From a virus, in IMG/VR virus record IMGVR_UViG_3300025652_000041, positions 1 through 64,000 of that record: a stretch of DNA of 64,000 bases; one strand, given 5' to 3'. The notes below the pieces were generated by a model, which had not been told where the DNA came from, ran no database searches, and saw only the letters and a list, made by a program, of their open reading frames with translations. The translations under genes and the position numbers were made by a program. The first letter of the stretch is position 1. The number at the start of each line of letters is the position of its first letter. Shown here in pieces: positions 25,384-33,735 of the stretch.

Positions 25384-26051
25384 TGTCTGAAGTAACTATT
25401 CGGAACAAAGAACTCCTAGAGACCCTTGACAGTTTTGTCGAGGATTTCTTTAGTCGTGACTATTCTAGTACTGACTACCAAGTGTATAGTGCAGAAGAAG
25501 ATAAGACTAATGGGGAGTACTTTTGTTCCGAAGAGTACTTGACAGAGTGTCTGTCACGTGATACACTAGTAGGTGTACCAGACAGACATTTTGCACAACC
25601 TATCTCTAAGATGGTTCGTGCTCAACCCAAAGTCTGGTCGGATTATATGAAACGTGTCAAGTATGATTTTGCAGCCGATATCGGTGCACATACTTCTGCA
25701 CTATTATCATATTATCCGCCTGGCGGGTTTGTTGGATGGCACACTAACTATGACGCATCTGCGTATCAAGTATTATTCACTTGGTCTAAGAGTGGCAATG
25801 GATACTTCAAGTATCGTGATAATGATACGGGTGAGATAGTTACCTTACAGGACGTGCCGGGATGGCAATGTAGACACTACTACTTTGCTCCCGAAGATGA
25901 ACCTAAAGATCTCTGTTGGCATTCTGCGTATGCAGGAGAAGACAGAATTACACTCGCATATAAGTTTTGCGGGTATGGAAAAAATGATCCTCGTGACCAA
26001 CAGGCACGAGACTTACGTGATTTATTAATTGAGGATATTGAAACAGAATGA
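25383..26051 (+). CDS. 2OG-Fe(II) oxygenase-like protein
   Basis: 222 residues. The jelly-roll region has GWHTNYDASAY (His near 118), FKYRDNDTGE, and the distal WHSAYAGEDRITLAYKF with metal His and 2-oxoglutarate Arg. The usual HxD is HTN here, so one metal ligand is altered; this variant recurs in marine phage relatives by my recollection. It may hydroxylate a protein or nucleotide. One-base overlap at its start (TAATG) and 4 bases at its end with dsbA. Confidence 0.7.
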   Translation: MSEVTIRNKELLETLDSFVEDFFSRDYSSTDYQVYSAEEDKTNGEYFCSEEYLTECLSRDTLVGVPDRHFAQPISKMVRAQPKVWSDYMKRVKYDFAADIGAHTSALLSYYPPGGFVGWHTNYDASAYQVLFTWSKSGNGYFKYRDNDTGEIVTLQDVPGWQCRHYYFAPEDEPKDLCWHSAYAGEDRITLAYKFCGYGKNDPRDQQARDLRDLLIEDIETE

Positions 26052-26293
26052 TTACATTGACCCCCGAAGATAAAAAGAAAGTTGCAGGTGCGATTAAAGA
26101 ACTATCTGATAGTATGACTCGCATTGATGCAGAGAAAGACTTGATTAAAGATATCGTTCAAGTTACCTTTGAGAATCATGGTGTGGATAAGAAACACATC
26201 CGCAAACTTGCAACCATCTATCATAAAGCAAACATGGCCGAAGTTCGTACCGAGTACGAAGACCTTGAAGCATTATATGAGGAGTTGTTCTAA
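26048..26293 (+). CDS. dsbA: DsbA, dsDNA-binding protein
   Basis: 81 residues aligned with T4 DsbA: DLIKDIVQV, HGVDKKHIRKLATIYHKAN, and DLEALYEELF. T4 DsbA binds double-stranded DNA near late promoters and enhances late transcription. It fits the presence of gp55 and the late promoters in this window. Confidence 0.85.
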   Translation: MITLTPEDKKKVAGAIKELSDSMTRIDAEKDLIKDIVQVTFENHGVDKKHIRKLATIYHKANMAEVRTEYEDLEALYEELF

Positions 26294-26817
26294 TGGCGGG
26301 TTCTGAATATTATGGAGACATTACCGTAGGTGGTCGCAGTCTGAATGATGCGACTCCTTCCGAGTGGGATCAGGCATACGAGAACACTAAATTGTCTGTA
26401 GAGGATATCACCTATGTTGGTGATAAAATCAGTCCCGATCCCGACAATGTTCCTCCTTTGTTCACTGGCACGCGTTGGAATGATCCTATGTTCAAATGTT
26501 GGAATGAGTATACGGATGATATTGATTACAAGTTCCGTGAAAGAGAACTGATCGAAGAGTTTAGGAAATATATAGATACTACTTACAGTGGTCACTATGG
26601 TCAAGGGGGTCTTCAATCATCTGAAGTCATCGTTGATCGTGGTCATGGTATGGGATTCTTTGCTGGTAATATTGACAAGTATAATGGTCGATATGGCAAC
26701 AAGGGAGAGAACCCTGCTGACTGGCGTAAAGACATTATGAAAACAATTCATTATGGTTTTCTGAAGTTGTTTGAACACGATAGGATTCATGGGAATAATG
26801 GGAATACTACTGACTAA
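26293..26817 (+). CDS. DUF3310-like protein
   Basis: 174 residues. The C-terminal half has the DUF3310 pattern: HYGQGG near 101, then FFAGNIDKYNGRYGNKGENP and DWRKDIMKTIHYGFLKLFEH. This family is common in phages and is sometimes called a nucleotide-kinase-like protein without proof. The N-terminal half is acidic and unrecognised. The end overlaps the SGNH gene by 20 bases. Confidence 0.65.
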   Translation: MAGSEYYGDITVGGRSLNDATPSEWDQAYENTKLSVEDITYVGDKISPDPDNVPPLFTGTRWNDPMFKCWNEYTDDIDYKFRERELIEEFRKYIDTTYSGHYGQGGLQSSEVIVDRGHGMGFFAGNIDKYNGRYGNKGENPADWRKDIMKTIHYGFLKLFEHDRIHGNNGNTTD

Positions 26818-27589
26818 TGGTGACTCGTTCACCTATGGCGATGAACTAGAGGGAAGTCGATCTCCGAATGGGATCGACACCCACCATCGTCACACATACA
26901 CACACAAATTATCAGAGAGATTGCATCTCCCTTATGTGAACCTTGCAGAGAACGGTTCTTCAAACGCGAAGATTTACCGTAGAACACTCGACTTTCTAAT
27001 GCGTCCATCTGACCATGTTGATATGGTTGTTATAATGTGGAGTAATTGGGGAAGGTTTGAGCTGTGTGAGTCTGAACATTTTCTTGCGGATAAAGATATA
27101 CATATCCCTCAAGAATGTAACATGAACCAGATAATACCTTCACACAAGAGTACATCCTTTGAATTACAATGGGGTGATAGTACTAATAAAAATAGAAAGG
27201 AAATTCTCAAAGCATATACTGAAGATGTTCTTACCATGCAGACTCAAATATTGTATGGGTTGAAATGTATGCAACAGATGCAGTTTATTTGTGAGATGAT
27301 GATGATCCCTATCATACAGGGCGTAATCCACGGTGACATGTATAAAAATATATTAGCCACTCTCAAAATGGATGGTTTCGAAGATTATAAGAAAGAAGTT
27401 ACAAAAATCCTTAAAGACTTGCGTCCTGAATGTAAAATGGGTTTGGGTAATTATACAGACCTTTATACCTTGGCTGAGAAAAGTTACACGTTAAAACCCA
27501 TGGGTCATGCTGATGAAGATACCCATACGGAATACGCTAAACTTATTGCTCATATAATTACTGCGGCAGAAATGTTACCATGTTACTAA
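26798..27589 (+). CDS. SGNH/GDSL-like protein 1
   Basis: About 263 residues. Block I GDSFTYGDEL near residue 8, block II LAENGSSNAKIYRRT near 50, block III MWSNWGRFE near 80, and a C-terminal GHADEDTHTEYA that fits block V (DxxH). These are features of SGNH hydrolases, which act on esters including acetyl groups on glycans. ATG 26798 aligns with the start of the paralogue at 27580. Substrate unknown; could trim host or virion glycans. Confidence 0.68.
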   Translation: MGILLTNGDSFTYGDELEGSRSPNGIDTHHRHTYTHKLSERLHLPYVNLAENGSSNAKIYRRTLDFLMRPSDHVDMVVIMWSNWGRFELCESEHFLADKDIHIPQECNMNQIIPSHKSTSFELQWGDSTNKNRKEILKAYTEDVLTMQTQILYGLKCMQQMQFICEMMMIPIIQGVIHGDMYKNILATLKMDGFEDYKKEVTKILKDLRPECKMGLGNYTDLYTLAEKSYTLKPMGHADEDTHTEYAKLIAHIITAAEMLPCY

Positions 27590-28341
27590 CTAATGGTTGC
27601 AGTTTCGTATGGGGTGATGAGTTGCAGGGATATGATAAGAGTCCGCCAGAACATTACCATTTAACATTCACCCATCACTTATCTAACAAATTAAAAACAG
27701 AATATGTGAATCTCGCTACTTGTGGTGCGTGTAATGATAAAATATTTCGAGACACTGTAGACTATCTTTTAGATCCGACCAAAGAAAATCCTACTCATAT
27801 GGTAATTCTTTGGTCTGCGTGGCAGAGAGACGAGGCTGCAGAAAATAGAGTATCTGGATGGGAAAGAGAGGTTGGTATCCAACGGTTCCAGTGTATGTCT
27901 CAATTCTCTCCTGCTAGAATGCACCATATTAAACCTGAACTAGAAGAAGTATTATCCCCCGCATTAGAAAAGATGGATGTTCTTCGTACCAAAATAACAC
28001 ATCATCTAAGTTTCATGAAAAGTATGGAATTGATATGTGATAGTCTGGGTATCAAATTAATACAGGGTTCTTTCCACAAAAGGTGTTGGTCGAATATTTT
28101 ATTGTCAACACATCCAAGATTCAAAAAAACCGATTCTCCTTGGACTGAATGGATAGAGTATACCCACAAATCACTTAGTAGTTTGAAAGATACCAGTAGA
28201 CTTGGACTTGGTAGGTATATCGACTTTTATACTTTTGCCGAGAATGACTTCAAAATACTAGAGTACGGTCATCCCAACGAACCCGCTCATGAAGCGTGGT
28301 CACAATACCTATATGATATATTTGTAAAAGAGTTCTCATGA
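27580..28341 (+). CDS. SGNH/GDSL-like protein 2
   Basis: 253 residues, clearly paralogous to the preceding protein: LLTNGCSFVWGDELQG (Ser in GCSF), LATCGACNDKIFRDT, LWSAWQRDEAA, and GHPNEPAHEAWSQYL at the end. The GDS of the first copy is GCS here. Ten-base overlap with its neighbour suggests tandem duplication followed by divergence. Overlaps the next glycosyltransferase by 4 bases, so a joint role on a glycan is likely. Confidence 0.65.
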   Translation: MLLTNGCSFVWGDELQGYDKSPPEHYHLTFTHHLSNKLKTEYVNLATCGACNDKIFRDTVDYLLDPTKENPTHMVILWSAWQRDEAAENRVSGWEREVGIQRFQCMSQFSPARMHHIKPELEEVLSPALEKMDVLRTKITHHLSFMKSMELICDSLGIKLIQGSFHKRCWSNILLSTHPRFKKTDSPWTEWIEYTHKSLSSLKDTSRLGLGRYIDFYTFAENDFKILEYGHPNEPAHEAWSQYLYDIFVKEFS

Positions 28342-29018
28342 AAAATATTATACTACAACACTGGTCGGGTGAGTTGAATTCACTGACTCTACTATCATCT
28401 ATGAGTATCTCTAAGTATGCTGAGATGGTAAACGCGGACTATGAACTTGTAAGAGGTGACCAATTCACTTCTATGGATGTGAGACCCGAACTACAGAAAC
28501 TTGTTATGTTGGACAAACGATGGGATGACTATGACAATGTTGTTATGGTTGATGCCGATATGTTTGTTCGTAAGGGTTGTAATGAAAACATATTTGAGTG
28601 TGAAGGCATAGGTAGACATACTCAAATCCAAACCAATCTGCGTTCGGGTATTGCAAGAACACTCGGTTTCGTATGGGGTAATGAAGGTGCACCTTACTGG
28701 GGTGGATCTATATACAAACTGACCAAGGAACAACGTAAGAAGTTCCGTAGTGTATTGACTGACGATATCGTGTTACGGTATAAACAGAACTGGGTTGATG
28801 AAGGTGTCATGCACACTCTCGCACTTAAACTGGGAATGTCCCATACACAGAAGGGTAACTATCTGGACGGTCAGATGTGGAATTATTCTTCGTTTGAACC
28901 TGATGTGGAACGTGCAAACTTTATACATATAAGAACAAAGATAAAACCTAGTGGCCCCAAAGACACTAAGATGAATAACTACCAAAGACTGGTAGACAGA
29001 GGGTTGATAGCAACCTAA
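28338..29018 (+). CDS. Glycosyltransferase (GT-A fold, DxD)
   Basis: 226 residues. The opening IILQHWSGELNSLTLLS resembles IYQYWDGEVKESCRAG of the enzyme at 11607. VVMVDADMFV near 72 is the DxD site. WGGSIYKLTKEQRK and VDEGVMHTLALKLGM follow. Likely a small sugar transferase. It is the last gene before a hairpin and the late operon. Confidence 0.68.
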   Translation: MKNIILQHWSGELNSLTLLSSMSISKYAEMVNADYELVRGDQFTSMDVRPELQKLVMLDKRWDDYDNVVMVDADMFVRKGCNENIFECEGIGRHTQIQTNLRSGIARTLGFVWGNEGAPYWGGSIYKLTKEQRKKFRSVLTDDIVLRYKQNWVDEGVMHTLALKLGMSHTQKGNYLDGQMWNYSSFEPDVERANFIHIRTKIKPSGPKDTKMNNYQRLVDRGLIAT

Positions 29019-29021
29019 AGA

Positions 29022-29040
29022 ATCCCACCTACCTTGGGAT
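29022..29040 (+). terminator. Hairpin after the glycosyltransferase gene
   Basis: ATCCCA pairs with TGGGAT around CCTACCT, starting 3 bases after the stop. No T run follows, so termination is uncertain. Confidence 0.4.
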
Positions 29041-29089
29041 CGTGACCTGAACATGTCCCTAAACTGTTCTCTTTCAAAGATATTAATTG

Positions 29090-29097
29090 TATAAATA
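29090..29097 (+). promoter_or_regulatory. T4-type late promoter TATAAATA
   Basis: Exact late consensus, 34 bases ahead of the first gene of the secreted-protein operon and in a non-coding gap. The best placed late promoter of the window. Confidence 0.85.
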
Positions 29098-29131
29098 GAA
29101 TCGTACATAATAACTATTTTTGGATTTATTC

Positions 29132-29707
29132 ATGAAACTACTTTATACCCTACTTATTGGTGTGATTTTAACTTCTTCGGCATATGCTCAAGAAAGTGTT
29201 ATCGAAGACATTATAAAGACAGACTCTACAACTAATAGTACTGTTACCACAAAATCTGATTCGACAACTACTTTGAAGTCGCCTCCCCCTTCTGCTATTT
29301 CCCCCACGATTAATACGTCAAACTCTGACCTATGTACATTCGGTGTTGCGGGTGCAGTACAAACACAAATTCTTGGTATCTCTGCGGGTACACAGTTCAC
29401 TGATTATAATTGTGAGAAACTAAAGAATGCTAAGACTTTATACGATATGGGTATGAAAGTTGCAGCAGTATCAGTGATGTGTCAAGATAGACGCATATTT
29501 GATGCAATGATGAACGCAGGAACACCATGTCCGTATGACGGTATGATCGGCGAAGAAGCTAAACTTGCATGGGAAGCAGAACTTGCCGCAGGTGGTTCAC
29601 CCGAAGTGAAAAGTGATAAAGATAAAGAAAAGGAGATGACCACAAATGAGAAGACTCTTGCCGCTAGTGGTGGTATTGGCGCTCTGCTCCTCTTACTCTT
29701 ACTCTGA
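29132..29707 (+). CDS. Secreted protein with C-terminal membrane segment
   Basis: 191 residues. Sec signal peptide MKLLYTLLIGVILTSSAYA, then a Ser/Thr-rich linker (about 25-70). The core has four cysteines (SDLCTFGV, YNCEKLK, VMCQDRR, TPCPYDG) and ends in a poly-Leu helix (GGIGALLLLLLL). It resembles a conserved family in marine T4-like phages. The envelope location follows from the signal; the function is unknown. First gene after the late promoter; its end overlaps the next gene by 62 bases. Confidence 0.75.
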   Translation: MKLLYTLLIGVILTSSAYAQESVIEDIIKTDSTTNSTVTTKSDSTTTLKSPPPSAISPTINTSNSDLCTFGVAGAVQTQILGISAGTQFTDYNCEKLKNAKTLYDMGMKVAAVSVMCQDRRIFDAMMNAGTPCPYDGMIGEEAKLAWEAELAAGGSPEVKSDKDKEKEMTTNEKTLAASGGIGALLLLLLL

Positions 29708-30506
29708 GGTCATATCCGGTACAACTAGGAACGCAACCGACTTTGGTTATAATTGGGTGATGCGAAATATCTTGCCACAACAGGCAGGACTTGAAGTATC
29801 CAGTGTGTTGTACAGATATACTGCTATAAAGAATACCGAAGATGATATGGTCGTCTATGTCCAGAACGAAGATGCTGGCGGTGACGGTTACATCTTTCGA
29901 GAAGTGGATGATTGGTCTGGACGAAGATCGAACACTATTAATAAGATAGTTCCGGTAGACAATATACTGATAGACCGTTGGGGAGATGGTTCTATCGAAT
30001 GGACTGGAGAAGGTACTGTAGAAGACGCACGGGTGGTTTACAACTATAGGTACGACCCATGTTTCGATCCACAGACTAGTCCTGACTGTCCTGGCTATGT
30101 TGTACCAATACCCGATATTCCTGAACCGGACTTGACTGCAATATACGAACAAGAACAAAGATTTATCAAGGAGGAAGCTGAGAAAAAGGCAGAACTTGAT
30201 GAAGAGGAACAAAAGGAAAAGGATAGAAGGAGGGTTTCGATACAAAAGAATAGGGAACGTTTAGAAATCGCAATGGGTGCAGTTAACTCAGTGTTAATGA
30301 GTGCTGATGCACAACTAAAGCATGATCAGTTACTTGCGCTTGGTTTAATACCACCAGCATATATGAGAGATATATCTGGGGGAACATATGACGAAACAAT
30401 TACATTAAAAGATGGTAAGTTACCAACTAATCCTAAAGGAAAAAGAGTTGGACTTGCTCAACAATTATTACATACAAAAATGATAAATAGTCAGTATAAC
30501 AACTAA
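29646..30506 (+). CDS. Secreted protein with long charged helix, 286 aa
   Basis: A signal peptide (MRRLLPLVVVLALCSSYSYS) is followed by GYNWVMRNILPQQAGLEVSS, a beta-rich part with a Cys pair (DPCFDPQTSPDCPGY), a Lys/Glu-rich coiled coil (about 170-205), and a C-terminal helical domain. The signal is encoded within the tail of the preceding gene in another frame. It looks like a periplasmic or virion surface protein; no function assigned. Confidence 0.7.
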   Translation: MRRLLPLVVVLALCSSYSYSEVISGTTRNATDFGYNWVMRNILPQQAGLEVSSVLYRYTAIKNTEDDMVVYVQNEDAGGDGYIFREVDDWSGRRSNTINKIVPVDNILIDRWGDGSIEWTGEGTVEDARVVYNYRYDPCFDPQTSPDCPGYVVPIPDIPEPDLTAIYEQEQRFIKEEAEKKAELDEEEQKEKDRRRVSIQKNRERLEIAMGAVNSVLMSADAQLKHDQLLALGLIPPAYMRDISGGTYDETITLKDGKLPTNPKGKRVGLAQQLLHTKMINSQYNN

Positions 30507-30522
30507 TCTATAGGGGATAGTT

Positions 30523-31023
30523 ATGTTTAAACAAATTTTATTTGCCACGGTCGCATTAACTTCGACTGGCGTTATGGCATTTACAGAAGTGCCAATTACT
30601 GGTAACGTGGAGTCTAAGTGTGTTATCACTACCGACACGCCCGGAGTCTTTGGTAACCCTGTTAGCAATATTCTTAGTACTAAGTCGATAGATGGTGGGG
30701 TAGAACCTATCGTTCGATTCGATATCATTGAAGCTGGATCTTACAAGGCGGTTCTTTCGTATCCTATCGAGTTTACCACTTCACCGTATTTGAACGATGT
30801 TGTGAATTGGACAGGATTGGTTGATATTGCTGAAGTATCAGATACGTTGATGAATGACTTCGACAACACCAAAGTACTGTACAACAATGTTACAGAATAT
30901 GATTTGACTGTTGCTGGTAGTATATGGTTCAGATCAGAATCTCAAGCAGACTATGGTTATGGGAAATCATTTCCTGGCGGTGTCTACCGTGCCGCAGTCA
31001 GTGCTGAGTGTATAGCGCAATAA
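30523..31023 (+). CDS. Secreted beta-sandwich protein, fimbrial-subunit-like
   Basis: 166 residues. Clear signal peptide ending VMA, then an Ig-like strand pattern with two cysteines (ESKCVITTD near 33 and AAVSAECIAQ at the end), and FPGGVYRAAVSAEC like the C-terminal strand of pilus subunits (GxYxxxVxxxC). Such subunits need a periplasmic chaperone, and the next gene looks like one. An upstream ATAGGGG gives a ribosome-binding site. Confidence 0.5.
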   Translation: MFKQILFATVALTSTGVMAFTEVPITGNVESKCVITTDTPGVFGNPVSNILSTKSIDGGVEPIVRFDIIEAGSYKAVLSYPIEFTTSPYLNDVVNWTGLVDIAEVSDTLMNDFDNTKVLYNNVTEYDLTVAGSIWFRSESQADYGYGKSFPGGVYRAAVSAECIAQ

Positions 31024-31027
31024 TATC

Positions 31028-31402
31028 ATGCGTTATATTATGATGTTATTAGTCCTTATCGGTGGGTATGCGAATGCCCACCAATGGACACCCACGTACC
31101 CAAAACTGAAGTTATCTCATGTCTCTGGTATTATGAAAGTTGATATGGAACTCTTCAACAGCAGGCAGGATGTTGGTTGGTATGAAATATCCGTGTTCGA
31201 TAAAGATTGGAATCCTGTAAAGTTTGCGGTAGGTGGTGAACGAATACTAAATGTTCCCTATCTAAAGAAACAAAAAGTGGAAGTGTATGTTAGATTTGGT
31301 GATACTAAACTCGTCAAATACATATGCAGTAAATCTAAGATAATAGCGGAAGATGAAAGAGTAACGGTGGTGTCATCGAGGATATGTTCGAAACTTAAAT
31401 AG
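31028..31402 (+). CDS. Secreted protein resembling a pilus-chaperone domain
   Basis: 124 residues with signal peptide MRYIMMLLVLIGGYANA. The pattern VGWYEISVFDKDWNPVKF and KVEVYVRF recalls the N-terminal Ig domain of chaperone-usher chaperones, but it lacks the second domain. Starts 4 bases after the fimbrial-like gene. The call is structural intuition; identity would be low. Confidence 0.4.
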   Translation: MRYIMMLLVLIGGYANAHQWTPTYPKLKLSHVSGIMKVDMELFNSRQDVGWYEISVFDKDWNPVKFAVGGERILNVPYLKKQKVEVYVRFGDTKLVKYICSKSKIIAEDERVTVVSSRICSKLK

Positions 31403-31848
31403 TGAGTGATGTAGTGAGATATTTTATAGTGATTTTAACAATATTATGTGTGGGACAGGTTCATGGAGATTCTAGTGCTTTGAATCTATCATTACCACAA
31501 TCCCCATCTAATTATGCTTCAGATCAAATTAGGGCTGGTGATATAGATTGTCGGAATGCAATTGGTTCTGCTACTAACGTAGAGTTCGGTGTTGTCGGTA
31601 TAATCAATCAAGATGATCCATTCAATACGATGGGCATTGACAGTAACCTATACAATAATGGTAGTGGTAAAATGAAAGATGTTGGTGTATATGCCAAGAT
31701 CACCATACCTATAGGTGCACCAAAAGAAAGAATCAACTGTAATACATTATACCAATTAGAACTTACTAAGAAAAGATTAGAAGTCCAGAAGTTACAAGCA
31801 GAGTTGGCGAATCTAAGAAAACTGAAATTCGAGGGTGATGAGAAATAA
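31402..31848 (+). CDS. Secreted protein with C-terminal coiled coil, 148 aa
   Basis: GTG start overlapping the previous stop. Hydrophobic leader (YFIVILTILCVGQVHG), then IDCRNAIGSATNVEFGVVG and GVYAKITIPIG, and a C-terminal helix LYQLELTKKRLEVQKLQAELANL. The mature domain resembles a family in marine T4-like phages. Possibly pairs with the coiled-coil membrane protein encoded next. Confidence 0.62.
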   Translation: MSDVVRYFIVILTILCVGQVHGDSSALNLSLPQSPSNYASDQIRAGDIDCRNAIGSATNVEFGVVGIINQDDPFNTMGIDSNLYNNGSGKMKDVGVYAKITIPIGAPKERINCNTLYQLELTKKRLEVQKLQAELANLRKLKFEGDEK

Positions 31849-32360
31849 TGTCAGAAGAAGAAGACAAAACAGAAATCGAATTTGGAGGAATGACCTTCAA
31901 AGGTGGTAGGATGTTCGCATTGATCACCGCTCTCTCTACACTTGGTGGTGCAGCCTGGGGTGGTTTTGAATTCTACAATGACTATCGTAATATGAAAGAG
32001 ATTGTGGAGAACATTGACGTAGACGCTATCTCAGCACGTAACGATATTATCGAGACCAAACTAGACGAAGCAATAGAATATACCCGTGACATTAAGTCTG
32101 GTCTACGTGACGACATCATCTCTATCGAGAAACAAGCAGACCGTGTAGAGGACAATCTAAGAATTACCGAAACTGAAGTACGTGACATGATCGATAAAGC
32201 AAATGATCGATTCGAAGACAAACGCAACCAACTACAAGAAAACTACGATACCCAACTCAACCGTCTACGTGACAAGAACGACCGAGAGTTAAAAGAACTC
32301 GAAGAACGTCTCACAGACCTAGTTCAAAAGGCATTGGATAACCCCCTGTCCGATAACTAA
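31848..32360 (+). CDS. Membrane-anchored coiled-coil protein, 170 aa
   Basis: An N-terminal acidic stretch, one hydrophobic segment (MFALITALSTLGGAAWGGF near 24-42), then a continuous charged coiled coil to the end. Arrangement resembles inner-membrane spanin-like or scaffolding proteins. Overlaps the previous gene by one base. Last gene of the late operon; a long imperfect hairpin follows. Confidence 0.65.
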   Translation: MSEEEDKTEIEFGGMTFKGGRMFALITALSTLGGAAWGGFEFYNDYRNMKEIVENIDVDAISARNDIIETKLDEAIEYTRDIKSGLRDDIISIEKQADRVEDNLRITETEVRDMIDKANDRFEDKRNQLQENYDTQLNRLRDKNDRELKELEERLTDLVQKALDNPLSDN

Positions 32361-32399
32361 GTACACACCAATTCGCATATAAAGAGAATTTGTGTATAC
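32361..32399 (+). terminator. Imperfect 14-bp hairpin at end of late operon
   Basis: Arms 32361-32374 and 32386-32399 pair at 12 of 14 positions around an 11-base loop, immediately after the stop codon. No T run follows; it could act as a processing or stabilising stem, or as a terminator. Confidence 0.5.
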
Positions 32400-32410
32400 T
32401 TAATCCCCCC

Positions 32411-32439
32411 TTGACATCCTCCCCTTACTGTGGTATACT
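32411..32439 (+). promoter_or_regulatory. sigma70-type promoter opening the early region
   Basis: TTGACA 32411-32416, 17-base spacer, TATACT 32434-32439. No proper gene starts before the next promoter at 32535; the 90 bases between them may give a short RNA. A near-perfect inverted repeat (32415-32424 with 32455-32464) spans the -10 box. Confidence 0.8.
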
Positions 32440-32534
32440 AAGCCTTATCCAGTCGGGGAGGGTGATTATACCTTTCCGTTATATCAAACCCCATAAAAGT
32501 GTTAAAAAAGTCTAAAAGAATCAGCTGATAAGTG

Positions 32535-32594
32535 TTGACTTCTTGTTATGATTATGAGATAATGGTTACCTAATTGAGTTGAGAGGTGTTTGTT
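32535..32594 (+). promoter_or_regulatory. Promoter-leader cassette copy A
   Basis: TTGACT 32535-32540, 17-base spacer TCTTGTTATGATTATGA, GATAAT 32558-32563, then leader ATTGAGTTGAGAG and a start codon 32 bases after the -10. Shared nearly word for word with copies at 32805, 35489 and 43906. Confidence 0.88.
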
Positions 32595-32765
32595 ATGACT
32601 TTATCTTTTGAATGTGTTACCCAAAACTTTCCATCAACAATTGGTATGGCGGTAGGTTCTACCGTTATCGTGCGGGACGTTCCCGCTTCATCTAACCCTA
32701 ACGGGGTTGCCACTATTGAGGTCAAACGCCTCACTAATGAGTACTGCGATGTACAGGAGTTATAA
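32595..32765 (+). CDS. Hypothetical protein, 56 aa
   Basis: First gene behind cassette A, with GAGAGG as ribosome-binding site. Beta-rich (IGMAVGSTVIVRDVP, VATIEVKRL). No family recognised. Confidence 0.6.
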   Translation: MTLSFECVTQNFPSTIGMAVGSTVIVRDVPASSNPNGVATIEVKRLTNEYCDVQEL

Positions 32766-32804
32766 AGACTTCGGTTCTTATACCAAAATGTTCTAAAGAA
32801 GGTG

Positions 32805-32861
32805 TTGACTTCTTGTTATGATTATGAGATAATACCTTTGTTGATTGAGTTGAGAGATATT
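32805..32861 (+). promoter_or_regulatory. Promoter-leader cassette copy B
   Basis: TTGACT 32805-32810, identical 17-base spacer to copy A, GATAAT 32828-32833, leader with TTGATTGAGTTGAGAG before the next start. Confidence 0.88.
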
Positions 32862-32999
32862 ATGAATAGAGAAGAACAGATTACTTACCACTGGAATGAC
32901 TTGATGGTTCATTGTGAAACTAAAGAACGTTTCAATGAAGAAGAGTTCGAAAGAATCTACAATGAGATTATTGCAAAAATTAATGAGATGGAGAATTAA
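32862..32999 (+). CDS. Hypothetical protein, 45 aa
   Basis: ATG 32862 follows GAGTTGAGAG of cassette B; upstream in-frame codons are promoter sequence. Charged and helical (ERFNEEEFERIYNEIIAKI). No family known. Confidence 0.6.
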   Translation: MNREEQITYHWNDLMVHCETKERFNEEEFERIYNEIIAKINEMEN

Positions 33000-33000
33000 A

Positions 33001-33303
33001 ATGACCGCATTCGTTAAAGAAAACTTCAGCTGGGACGGTATGTACCTTATGTATCAAGGTGAGTTCGAAGGTTCACGCACTATGGAACAGATAGCACCGA
33101 ACTGTCACCCATCTTGGTATGGTAAACCAGAACGTAGGTTCATTGCGCGATTCAAGTATGGTTCGAAACCATTTAAGTCTTGGATTAACTTCCTATGTAA
33201 GAAAGTCTCGATCGAAGAGTATATCGAGATGAGTCAAAAAACTAGTCCGATGGAGACGATGGAATACTTCGGTTTCAAACCACGTAAGAAGAGGACTGTA
33301 TAA
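33001..33303 (+). CDS. Hypothetical protein, 100 aa
   Basis: Starts right after the previous stop. Aromatic-rich: FSWDGMYLMYQGEFEG, PSWYGKPERRFIARFKYG, and a basic end (KPRKKRTV). Overlaps the next gene by one base. No function assigned; the basic tail may bind nucleic acid. Confidence 0.65.
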   Translation: MTAFVKENFSWDGMYLMYQGEFEGSRTMEQIAPNCHPSWYGKPERRFIARFKYGSKPFKSWINFLCKKVSIEEYIEMSQKTSPMETMEYFGFKPRKKRTV

Positions 33304-33518
33304 TGTACGGTAAAGTTGGCGAGACTATTCAATGGGAAACTCATAATGCCATAATTACAGGTGAGATAGTGTTTGTTCATGAGAATCTAGTCGATAACGA
33401 TATTGATTACTATAGTATTGCGACTGGCCCTGAACCTATGGACAGACACTTTCTTGATAGTAAAATGATGAAAACCCTTAATGTTAAAAATTTATCTAAC
33501 GGAGAACAATATGTCTAA
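33303..33518 (+). CDS. Hypothetical beta-rich protein, 71 aa
   Basis: TAATG start. Strand-rich (KVGETIQWETHNAIITGEIVF). The end overlaps the next gene, whose ribosome-binding site is in its tail. Unknown. Confidence 0.6.
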   Translation: MYGKVGETIQWETHNAIITGEIVFVHENLVDNDIDYYSIATGPEPMDRHFLDSKMMKTLNVKNLSNGEQYV

Positions 33519-33735
33519 AATAATGATTGAAATGGAAGAGGAACAGGTTGACGCGATAATGATCGGTGAATTGAAATGGCACCTCGAAACCTTCGGGAAA
33601 GATCTGGAACGCAGAGAAAAGGGTGAGGGTTTGTCTATATTTGATAATGACCCTAAGGCTGATGTTGTTTACCTGAATGAATATATCGAGGCCTTCGGTT
33701 TAGTGTTGGATTACTATGGTGGTAATCTAAAATGA
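33511..33735 (+). CDS. Hypothetical protein of a duplicated early family, 74 aa
   Basis: ATG 33511 with GGAGAA upstream. Pattern IMIGELKWHLETFGKDLE then LNEYIEAFGLVLDYYGG. The protein at 38385 has the same layout ending FRLVLDWYGG, so the two are likely paralogues. Function unknown. Confidence 0.65.
   Translation: MSKIMIEMEEEQVDAIMIGELKWHLETFGKDLERREKGEGLSIFDNDPKADVVYLNEYIEAFGLVLDYYGGNLK

Noticed and set aside
32802-32861. N-terminal extension of the gene at 32862
   Set aside because: The extra codons are the promoter cassette itself, shared with non-homologous genes.
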